DNA of 9,709 nucleotides, taken from the NCBI GenBank assembly GCA_017379255.1, contig JAFNWZ010000252.1:1-9709 (forward strand), in the 5' to 3' direction. Below, in pieces: positions 1 through 5,139 of this stretch. Every line of letters begins with the position of its first letter. Position 1 is the stretch's first letter. This stretch comes from Akkermansia sp. (GTDB lineage Bacteria > Verrucomicrobiota > Verrucomicrobiia > Verrucomicrobiales > Akkermansiaceae). The notes below the pieces were generated by a model that worked only from the letters and a program-made list of their open reading frames with translations, was not told where the DNA came from and made no database searches. The translations under genes and the position numbers were made by a program.

Positions 1-88
1 CCCAAAGCTTCGTAAATTGTAATTTATCTATCTGTTCAGGCGCACGCAGTGTGCGTAATTTTGAGCCCGTAGGGCGGTATAATCGTAG

Positions 89-123
89 CCCGGGGTGGAG
101 CCGCAACGCGGCGGAACCCCGGG
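89..123. repeat. REP-like hairpin, left copy
   Basis: An outer 8-bp stem (89-96 with 116-123, CCCGGGGT/ACCCCGGG) and an inner 5-bp stem (100-104 with 108-112, GCCGC/GCGGC) close on the loop AAC. Its core, 92-120, is the reverse complement of the family form GGGGTTCCGC-N9-GCTCCACCCC. The same form occurs in direct orientation at 256-284. Confidence 0.75.
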
Positions 124-253
124 TAAATCGAAAATAATATCAGAGCCCCGAGCATGGCGAGTGGGCGGCATAATGCGATGCTTTATGTTGGAGCTTAGCT
201 TTCTGTCACCCACTCACTGTGTTCGGGGTTCTGGTCATTTTTTTTTGTTTGAC

Positions 254-286
254 CAGGGGTTCCGCGACTCCGTCGCTCCACCCCTG
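254..286. repeat. REP-like hairpin, right copy (inverted relative of the left)
   Basis: An outer 7-bp stem (254-260 with 280-286, CAGGGGT/ACCCCTG) and an inner 5-bp stem (264-268 with 272-276, GCGAC/GTCGC) close on the loop TCC. The flanking ten bases on each side of the N9 centre are identical to the inverted left copy, while the centre differs by paired changes that keep the stem. An alternative stem, CTGGTCA 231-237 with TGACCAG 250-256, overlaps its left edge across a T-rich loop. Confidence 0.75.
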
Positions 287-357
287 TCTAACCTCTTACG
301 CCCACTGCCGTGGGCTATGAATTTCGCTCGCTACGCTCGCCAATAAATTACAATTTA

Positions 358-498
358 GCAGCGTATTGTTAATTAGCTGTGCTACAAGAATTTGAAAGCA
401 GTTCTAATGAAACTTTGGGACACATGTGGCTGCTGGCGCACATGCTACACATTTTCCTTGCAATACATGGCAGAATGTGCTTGAATTCTCTCCGCAAC
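358..498. other. Intergenic stretch upstream of tRNA-Leu
   Basis: There is no open frame worth calling. It holds a weak dyad (CATGTG 423-428, CACATG 439-444) and the predicted tRNA-Leu promoter near its right end. Together with the palindromic element it makes the first 498 bases of the window free of protein genes. Confidence 0.6.
458..486 (+). promoter_or_regulatory. Predicted promoter of tRNA-Leu
   Basis: The -35 box is TTGCAA (458-463), the spacer is 17 bp, and the -10 box is TTGAAT (481-486), preceded by TGC as in an extended -10 element. Transcription would start near 493, a few bases before the mature tRNA 5' end. The -10 box is only a 4/6 match, so the call is moderate. Confidence 0.4.
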
Positions 499-583
499 GC
501 AGCAGTGGCGGAATGGTAGACGCAGGAGACTTAAAATCTCCCGCCCATCAACAGGCGTACGGGTTCGAGTCCCGTCTGCTGTA
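499..583 (+). tRNA. tRNA-Leu(UAA)
   Basis: This is an 85-nt class II tRNA. The acceptor stem GCAGCAG (499-505) pairs with CTGCTGT (576-582), including a G1-U72 wobble, and the discriminator is A583. The D stem is GCG/CGC. The anticodon stem GGAGA/TCTCC (525-529, 537-541) closes a CTTAAAA loop with anticodon TAA at 532-534. A long variable arm (CGCC...GGCG) is diagnostic for Leu, Ser or Tyr tRNAs. The T arm is ACGGG-TTCGAGT-CCCGT. The 3' CCA is not encoded, so it must be added by a CCA-adding enzyme. It decodes UUA and UUG codons. Confidence 0.97.
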
Positions 584-589
584 TGCATG

Positions 590-632
590 AAAAAACGGGC
601 ACACCCAGTCTTCTGGCTGTGCCCGTTTTTTT
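590..632. terminator. Bidirectional terminator between tRNA-Leu and the symporter gene
   Basis: An A-run is followed by a GC-rich stem (ACGGGCACA/TGTGCCCGT, continuing past one C-C mismatch with CCAG/CTGG) around a TCTT loop and a T-run. The symmetry lets it stop tRNA-Leu transcription on the plus strand. It can also stop the convergent symporter transcript, whose stop codon is at 646-648. Confidence 0.88.
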
Positions 633-645
633 GCTGGAGGGTAGC

Positions 646-1803
646 TTAATTCTTGTAGAACTTGTTGATGATGACAGCCAGTGCGCCGTCGCCGGTCACA
701 TTGCACGCGGTGCCGAAGTTATCCATGGTGATGTAGAGCGCAATCATGAGCGCCTGCTCATTTTCTCCGAAGCCCAGCATGGACTGCAGCACACCCAGCG
801 CAGCCATGATAGCGCCTCCCGGTACGCCCGGGGCGGCTACCATGACCACACCCAGCATCAGGATGAAACCGGCCATCTGCATGAAGTCAACCGGCGTGCC
901 CTGCATCATCATGATGGCTATGGCGCAGGCTACGATTTTCAGCGTGCTGCCTGAGAGGTGGATCGTGGCGCAGAGCGGCACAACGAATCCGGCCACATCC
1001 TTGTTCACCCCGTTGGCGATGGTCTGGCGCAGGGTGACGGGAATGGTGGCCGCGCTGGATTGCGTGCCCAGAGCGGTGAAATAGGCAGGAAGCATGCGCA
1101 GAAGCAGCTTCAGCGGATTGCGGCGGGCAAACAGGCCTGCCACGCCGTACTGGAACAGCAGAACCCCGATGTGCAGCAGGAAGATAACGCCGATGATTTT
1201 GATGAACACGGTCATGACTTCACCGGCCTGCCCGGAATAGGCCATGTTGAGAGCAATGCCGAAGATGAAAAGCGGGAGCAGGGGGATGATGACGCTGCCG
1301 ATGGTGCGGTAGATGATATCCCGGAAATCATTGAATGCGCCATGCAGTGTGCCGCCTGGCTGGCGGGCCATGCCCAGTCCCAGCACAAAGGCGAGAATAA
1401 GGGCTGTCATCACGCCCATCAGCGGCGGTATTTCGATGCTGAAGTAGGCGGTTGCATTGCTGGCTGCTTCAAATTCCTTGCTGAGGGCACCTGGTTCAAT
1501 CAGGGAAGGGAAGGTCCATTCCGCGGTTATGTATGAGGCAAACCCGGAAATAAGCGTGGCTATGTAGGCCAGCACAGTGGTTCCCAGCAGCATGCGCCCG
1601 GCTTTCTTGCCGATGTCTGCTATGGCGGGGGCGACCAGCCCCACAATGAGCAGAGGAATCACAAAACCCAGGAACTGGCTGAACAAACCATTGAACGTGA
1701 TGAATGCGCGTATAACCTTGAGTGGCAGAAGCCCACCCAGGATAACGCCCAGTATCATGGCGATGATGATGCGGCCGACCAGGCCGATTCTGAACTTCTT
1801 CAT
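646..1803 (-). CDS. Dicarboxylate/amino acid:cation symporter (DAACS/SLC1 family)
   Basis: This 385-aa polytopic inner-membrane protein should import an organic anion or amino acid by secondary transport. The family signatures are clear. The HP1 serine-rich tip is SSAAT (249-253). The HP2 tip is GVPGGA (326-331). The TM8 motif is DNFGTACNVTGD (361-372), with the conserved D361, T365, N368 and D372. In the TM8 motif, Gly364 sits where acidic-amino-acid carriers have Arg. The TM7 motif NMDGT is replaced by HLSGS (282-286). The substrate is therefore probably not glutamate or aspartate, and the ion coupling may differ. At 385 residues it is shorter than the archaeal GltPh homologue (about 420), with a minimal C-terminus. 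The start codon at 1803 is preceded by a weak AGG. It is a single gene, convergent with tRNA-Leu. Confidence 0.93.
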   Translation of the reverse strand: MKKFRIGLVGRIIIAMILGVILGGLLPLKVIRAFITFNGLFSQFLGFVIPLLIVGLVAPAIADIGKKAGRMLLGTTVLAYIATLISGFASYITAEWTFPSLIEPGALSKEFEAASNATAYFSIEIPPLMGVMTALILAFVLGLGMARQPGGTLHGAFNDFRDIIYRTIGSVIIPLLPLFIFGIALNMAYSGQAGEVMTVFIKIIGVIFLLHIGVLLFQYGVAGLFARRNPLKLLLRMLPAYFTALGTQSSAATIPVTLRQTIANGVNKDVAGFVVPLCATIHLSGSTLKIVACAIAIMMMQGTPVDFMQMAGFILMLGVVMVAAPGVPGGAIMAALGVLQSMLGFGENEQALMIALYITMDNFGTACNVTGDGALAVIINKFYKN

Positions 1804-1812
1804 ACAACCTGC

Positions 1813-1841
1813 ATTCTAGCACGCCCCGGGCTCTGGTGCAA
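1813..1841 (-). promoter_or_regulatory. Predicted symporter promoter, close to the start codon
   Basis: Read on the minus strand, TTGCAC (1841-1836), a 17-bp spacer and TAGAAT (1818-1813) make a good sigma70-type promoter, with TGC just upstream of the -10 box as an extended element. Transcription would start near 1806, only about three bases before the ATG at 1803, giving an essentially leaderless mRNA. A promoter further upstream is limited by the terminator at 1872-1908. Confidence 0.5.
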
Positions 1842-1871
1842 CCTTTTTGTTGTACCTGGTACATGGAAATG

Positions 1872-1908
1872 AAAAAGCCTTGCAATTCATGGAATTGCAA
1901 GGCTTTTT
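1872..1908. terminator. Perfect 17-bp bidirectional terminator hairpin after tRNA-Val
   Basis: The arms at 1872-1888 and 1892-1908 are perfect reverse complements. They begin with AAAAA, end with TTTTT, and enclose a 3-nt ATG centre. On the minus strand the hairpin starts only a few bases beyond the mature tRNA-Val 3' end, so it ends that transcript before the symporter promoter. No plus-strand gene reads into it. Confidence 0.9.
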
Positions 1909-1912
1909 GAAA

Positions 1913-1984
1913 TACGAAGTATAAGATTCGAACTTATGACCCCATCCGTGTGAAGGATGTGCTCTACCACTGAGCTAACTTCGC
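1913..1984 (-). tRNA. tRNA-Val(CAC)
   Basis: This is a 72-nt class I tRNA. On the minus strand the acceptor stem is GCGAAGT/ACTTCGT with a G1-U72 wobble and discriminator A (1913). The D arm is GCTC-AGTGGTA-GAGC. The anticodon stem CATCC/GGATG closes a TTCACAC loop with anticodon CAC (1952-1950). The T arm is ATAAG-TTCGAAT-CTTAT. CCA is not encoded. It reads the GUG valine codon, which is common in the neighbouring genes. Confidence 0.95.
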
Positions 1985-2014
1985 ATGTTGTGTTACCCGG
2001 TTGGGTGCGGCGGG

Positions 2015-2043
2015 ATATTACATGATTCCTGGGCGGAATGCAA
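2015..2043 (-). promoter_or_regulatory. Strong predicted promoter of tRNA-Val
   Basis: Read on the minus strand, TTGCAT (2043-2038), a 17-bp spacer and TAATAT (2020-2015) are followed by the GC-rich stretch CCCGCCGC at the expected start site. A GC-rich discriminator of this kind is typical of stringently controlled stable-RNA promoters. The leader before the tRNA would be about 24 nt. Confidence 0.72.
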
Positions 2044-2046
2044 GTC

Positions 2047-2083
2047 TTTTTTTGCTTTTTTATTGCGATTTTGTGTTTTTTTT
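2047..2083 (-). promoter_or_regulatory. A-tract / UP-element-like region upstream of the tRNA-Val promoter
   Basis: Immediately upstream of the tRNA-Val -35 box (minus strand) lie A-tracts of about 7, 6, 4 and 8 bases at 2047-2053, 2056-2061, 2069-2072 and 2076-2083. Their centres are roughly 9-12 bp apart, close to the helical repeat. This suits both alpha-subunit contact and intrinsic DNA curvature. Confidence 0.5.
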
Positions 2084-2092
2084 GTGCGGGGT

Positions 2093-2162
2093 GGCATGGT
2101 AATGCCGGGTGGGAACGGGGGCGGATTGTTATGTTTGCGGCTGGCTTAGGCATTGAAATGCC
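2093..2162. repeat. Pair of identical dyads GGCAT-N4-ATGCC
   Basis: The same dyad occurs at 2093-2106 (centre GGTA) and 2149-2162 (centre TGAA), 56 bp apart. The second ends 11 bases before the -35 box of the Sel1 gene promoter. It could be a pair of operator sites or just two short hairpins; no regulator gene is visible nearby. Confidence 0.35.
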
Positions 2163-2173
2163 GCAGGGAATGA

Positions 2174-2202
2174 TTGACAGTTCCGGGAAAGGATGGTAGA
2201 GT
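2174..2202 (+). promoter_or_regulatory. Promoter of the Sel1-ligase pair
   Basis: A consensus -35 box TTGACA (2174-2179), a 17-bp spacer and TAGAGT (2197-2202) predict a transcription start near 2209. That leaves a leader of only about nine bases before the ATG at 2218, with no Shine-Dalgarno sequence. Confidence 0.65.
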
Positions 2203-2217
2203 AGACTTCACCTGCTT

Positions 2218-2787
2218 ATGAAAAAGATTTTTCTGATTCTGACGTTACTGGTGGTGGCTGTTGCCGCTGTTCTGGTGTGGAATTATGCCCCGGTACAGGC
2301 TGTGGTGTCGCCGGAGGGGGGAGAGGCAGCAGAATCAACAGTTGCGGAGGTTCCTGCGTCTGAGCCGGCGGTTGCTCCCGTTCCCGGGCCGACGTCTGCG
2401 CCGACAGAAGAGCCCGGACCTGCGGTGGAGCCTGCCCCTGTGGAAGAACCCACCCCAGAGGAAGAACCCGCACCCGCGCCTGAATTGCCCGCGCTCACTG
2501 CCGAGGCGGAAGCGCTGCTGCCCCGGGCAGAGGGAGGGGACGCCGTGGCGCAGTTCAATCTGGCGCGCCTGTATGTGCTGGGGGAGGGAATGCAGGTGAA
2601 CCGGGCAGAGTTTGTGCGCTGGTGCCGCACGGCGGCTGACCAGGGGCTGCCCGAAGCGCAGTATACGATGGGGTGCTGCTATCTCCGCGGTCTGGGAGTA
2701 GAAGCTTCCCCGGAGGAAGGCCGCCGCCTGCTGGAGGCAGCCGCTGCTGCGGGTTATGCGCCTGCTGCAGAGGAATTGAAACGCTGA
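2218..2787 (+). CDS. Membrane-anchored Sel1-repeat protein with Pro/Glu-rich linker
   Basis: This 189-aa envelope protein has three parts. Residues 1-3 (MKK) and a hydrophobic stretch at about 4-20 form an uncleaved anchor or signal peptide; a VQA site at 26-28 is a possible cleavage point. Residues about 31-92 are a low-complexity Pro/Glu/Ala linker with repeated EEP and PAP units, likely extended and acidic. Residues about 105-180 hold two Sel1-like repeats (ARLYVLGEG... and MGCCYLRGLG...), paired-helix units that usually bind other proteins. The product probably tethers a partner outside the inner membrane, but no specific function can be assigned. The ATG at 2218 was chosen because it directly precedes the hydrophobic segment and follows a consensus promoter. 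The ligase gene follows after 32 nt, suggesting an operon. Confidence 0.85.
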   Translation: MKKIFLILTLLVVAVAAVLVWNYAPVQAVVSPEGGEAAESTVAEVPASEPAVAPVPGPTSAPTEEPGPAVEPAPVEEPTPEEEPAPAPELPALTAEAEALLPRAEGGDAVAQFNLARLYVLGEGMQVNRAEFVRWCRTAADQGLPEAQYTMGCCYLRGLGVEASPEEGRRLLEAAAAAGYAPAAEELKR

Positions 2788-2819
2788 ATCCTTTTCACAT
2801 TACACCAATCAAAGAATAT

Positions 2820-4991
2820 ATGGCTTCTCTTAATATACACGGTAAGGAAAATATCGTCAAACCGGGGTTCTACATGCCCAACCGCATTTCTGCGGCTGCG
2901 GTCAAGGCGCTGCATGCCTTGCTGGATGGCAAGGTCTGTTACCTGATTGACCCTGCATTTGCTCCTGCGGCGGAGGTGATGAAGGCGCTGAAGTCCTGCA
3001 AGGCAGAGATTGAGAATTTTGATTTCCGCAATACCACGCCGCTGGCTGTGCGCGAGCAGATTCTCACCCGCATGCAGTCCGGGCTCAGCGTGGTGTTCAT
3101 GCCGGGGCAGGTGGCCAAGTGGCGCGGTACATACAGTGATGTGCCTTCCCCCTTCCTGAAGCATGTGGGCAGCCTGCATATCTCCCCCATTCCTTTGTTC
3201 CTGGGGCACTATGGCAAGACTATCTCCAACCTGTACCGCGAGGTGGATGAACCGGACTGCCACCAGGAGTTCTGTATCCTGCCCAAGCTGGCGGCCGGCC
3301 CCCGCACGGGTGAGCGCCTCATGGCGGTCTGGCTGGAGAAGAGCGCAGAGCTTTTTGCCGCCCAGCCTGTTCTGAATACCTCGCTCACCACGCAGCTGGT
3401 GCATGCCATCAAGCGCTTCCCGAATGTGGAGATTGTGGATGGCATGACGGGCAGCGTGCTCACGCAGTTCAAGGCGCTGGGCGTGGCCATGGCTGTGGCC
3501 AAGATGCTGGCAAAGCGTGATGATAAGCGCATCGGTGTGATTCTGCCGCCCGGGGCAGGTGGCGTGATTGCCACGCTGAGCTGCCTGCTGGCCGGTGTGG
3601 CCCCGGTCATGATTAACTATGCCACCTCTGCAGCCGCTTTTGAAAGCACGGTGCGCCAGGCTGGGCTCAAGACCTTTATCACCGCCCGCAAGTTCATGCA
3701 GAAACTGCCGCAGTTCCCCTGGCCGCCGGAGGAACAGCTCATTCTGGTGGAAGACCTGCTGCAGAAGACTCCCAAACTCACGCTGGCTTCGCATGTGCTC
3801 ATGGCCAAGATGCTGCCCGCCGCCGCCATCTGCGCCATGTACAAGACGGATTCCCGCCGCCGCAATGATGAAGCGGTCATCCTCTTCACCTCCGGCTCCA
3901 GCGGTGAGCCCAAGGGCGTGGTGCTGACGCACCGCATGGTGCTGGCCAATGTGGCACAATGCGCCTGCCGTCTGGATTTGACGGATTGCCGTTTCCTGGC
4001 CAGTCTGCCCATTTTCCACAGTTTCGGTATGACCGTGAACATGATGCTGCCCATGCTCACCGGCTGCATGGTTTGCGCTTACCCGAACCCCACTGATGCC
4101 CGCACCCTCAATGAGCTGATCCAGAAATACCGACTCACGCTGGTGTGTGCCACGCCCACCTTCGGCCGCGCCATGCTTCGCCGCGCTGAGCCCGATACCT
4201 ACAAGAGCGTACGCTACTTCGTGCTGGGGGCAGAGAAACTGCAGCCTGACCTGGAGCAGGAATTCATTGACAAATGCGGGGTGTACCCGATGGAGGGGTA
4301 CGGCCTCACCGAGACTTCTCCGGTGGTGGCGGCCAATATGCCGCAGCCCTCGCCCGTCCCCGGCTCCAAGTTCTTTGTGCCCGGCACGGTGCGCCCCGGC
4401 GTGGGTGCCATGCTGCCCGGCATCGCCATCCGCATCACTGACCTGGACGACGATAGCAAGGAATTGCCCCTTACCGAGCGCGGCATGATCTGGTTCAAGG
4501 GTGCCAACGTGTTCAGCGGCTATATCGGCCGCCCGGAACTGAACAGCGAAATCTTCCGCGATGGCTGGTTCAAGACCGGCGATATCGGGCAGATGGACCT
4601 CAATGGCTTCATTACCCTGGGAGGCCGCCTTTCCCGCTTCTCTAAGATTGGTGGCGAAATGGTGCCGCATGAAGGGGTGGAGCTGGCGCTTTCCATGGGC
4701 TTTAACCTCAGCTCCGAGGATTCTGTGCAGATTGCCATTGCCGGTGTGACCGACCCGCAGAAGGGCGAGGCTCTGGTTCTGCTCTCCTCCCTGCCGCAGC
4801 ACCAGCGCAGCTCGGAGGAAAAGGAAATCCTCTCCTCCATCCGCACCATGCTGGCCGATATGTCCTATCCCACCCTCTGGGCTCCCAAGTACCTTGTGCC
4901 GGTGGAATCCATCCCGGTGCTTCCCACCGGCAAGCTGGATTTGCGTGGCTGCAAATTGCTGGCAGAGGAAGCCCTCTGCATCCAGTCCTGA
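2820..4991 (+). CDS. Aas-like acyl-ACP/acyl-CoA synthetase with degenerate acyltransferase domain
   Basis: This 723-aa protein resembles the two soluble domains of Aas, the bifunctional lysophospholipid acyltransferase/acyl-ACP synthetase. Residues about 1-200 align by pattern with the PlsC-type domain. However, PNHVSFID is PNRISAAA here (R22 and A27 replace the catalytic His and Asp of HX4D), and FPEGR is FMPGQ (93-97), so acyl transfer is probably lost. The ligase half is intact: the phosphate loop TSGSSGEPKG (357-366), YGLTET (494-499), TGD ending at D588, GRLSRFSKIGGE, and C-terminal PTGK with the catalytic K705. It should activate fatty acids with ATP as acyl-adenylates for transfer to ACP or CoA. 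I chose the ATG at 2820 because the upstream in-frame part lies within the Sel1 gene and has Arg/Cys-rich non-protein composition. There is no clear ribosome site, so translation may be coupled to the Sel1 gene. Confidence 0.88.
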   Translation: MASLNIHGKENIVKPGFYMPNRISAAAVKALHALLDGKVCYLIDPAFAPAAEVMKALKSCKAEIENFDFRNTTPLAVREQILTRMQSGLSVVFMPGQVAKWRGTYSDVPSPFLKHVGSLHISPIPLFLGHYGKTISNLYREVDEPDCHQEFCILPKLAAGPRTGERLMAVWLEKSAELFAAQPVLNTSLTTQLVHAIKRFPNVEIVDGMTGSVLTQFKALGVAMAVAKMLAKRDDKRIGVILPPGAGGVIATLSCLLAGVAPVMINYATSAAAFESTVRQAGLKTFITARKFMQKLPQFPWPPEEQLILVEDLLQKTPKLTLASHVLMAKMLPAAAICAMYKTDSRRRNDEAVILFTSGSSGEPKGVVLTHRMVLANVAQCACRLDLTDCRFLASLPIFHSFGMTVNMMLPMLTGCMVCAYPNPTDARTLNELIQKYRLTLVCATPTFGRAMLRRAEPDTYKSVRYFVLGAEKLQPDLEQEFIDKCGVYPMEGYGLTETSPVVAANMPQPSPVPGSKFFVPGTVRPGVGAMLPGIAIRITDLDDDSKELPLTERGMIWFKGANVFSGYIGRPELNSEIFRDGWFKTGDIGQMDLNGFITLGGRLSRFSKIGGEMVPHEGVELALSMGFNLSSEDSVQIAIAGVTDPQKGEALVLLSSLPQHQRSSEEKEILSSIRTMLADMSYPTLWAPKYLVPVESIPVLPTGKLDLRGCKLLAEEALCIQS

Positions 4992-5018
4992 TAACGCACT
5001 GGTATTTTTCCTTTCACG

Positions 5019-5051
5019 GCGGCTCCCGGATGAAAACCGGGGGCCGCTTTT
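5019..5051 (+). terminator. Terminator after the ligase gene
   Basis: An 11-bp stem (5019-5029 with 5037-5047, one G-U pair) closes a 7-nt loop and is followed by TTTT. It separates the Sel1-ligase pair from adk. Confidence 0.82.
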
Positions 5052-5061
5052 GCATTTTGTC

Positions 5062-5089
5062 TTGATTTTCACGGCAAAACTGGCATAAT
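5062..5089 (+). promoter_or_regulatory. Predicted adk promoter
   Basis: TTGATT (5062-5067) and CATAAT (5084-5089) are separated by 16 bp. Transcription would start near 5096, giving a leader of about 44 nt. Confidence 0.55.
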
Positions 5090-5101
5090 AGCCCCGTCTA
5101 T

Positions 5102-5115
5102 GCGGCGTAAGCCGC
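5102..5115 (+). other. GNRA-capped stem-loop in the adk leader
   Basis: GCGGC (5102-5106) pairs with GCCGC (5111-5115) across the tetraloop GTAA, a GNRA-type cap. It sits at the predicted mRNA 5' end, where such a hairpin often stabilises the transcript. No ligand or regulatory role can be inferred. Confidence 0.45.
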
Positions 5116-5139
5116 TGAATATCCTGAAAATTAAGACTT

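Larger units (their letters stand above)
13..357. repeat. Non-coding 345-bp imperfect palindromic element with 15-bp terminal inverted repeats
   Basis: The two ends carry the same 15-mer in opposite orientation (TAAATTGTAATTTAT at 13-27, its reverse complement at 343-357). Inside, the halves are colinear inverted relatives. Small hairpins at 41-55 and 300-315 are each followed outward-to-inward by GTAA. REP-like hairpins lie at 89-123 and 254-286. Related arms at 146-167 and 207-228 match at about 16 of 22 positions when one is reverse-complemented. No convincing gene is present: the open frames cross the hairpins and resemble no protein I know. It could be a MITE-like or REPIN-like non-autonomous element, or a pair of head-to-head repeats. 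The 15-mer is itself nearly palindromic (only the central GT/AC sets its orientation), so the terminal repeats alone are weaker evidence than the internal colinearity. I see no clear target-site duplication. Confidence 0.7.

Noticed and set aside
95..346. Small open frames across the palindromic element
   Set aside because: They span hairpins on both strands, show no protein-like conservation or ribosome site, and are best explained as by-products of the structured repeat.
499..583. tRNA-Leu as an integration site for a mobile island
   Set aside because: No integrase gene and no repeat of the tRNA 3' end are visible in the window. The palindromic element lies on the 5' side, whereas islands usually insert at the 3' end.
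1496..1900. Minus-strand 134-codon frame overlapping the symporter start
   Set aside because: It is a +1/+2 shadow of the symporter gene and runs through its promoter and the tRNA-Val terminator.
2776..2804. Possible separate promoter for the ligase (TTGAAA, 17 bp, ATTACA)
   Set aside because: The -10 box matches the consensus poorly. The short gap after the Sel1 gene makes co-transcription simpler.
2673..2819. Upstream in-frame extension of the ligase gene
   Set aside because: It lies almost wholly inside the Sel1 gene in another frame and encodes Arg/Pro/Cys-rich sequence unlike any Aas N-terminus. The ATG at 2820 gives a sensible start.
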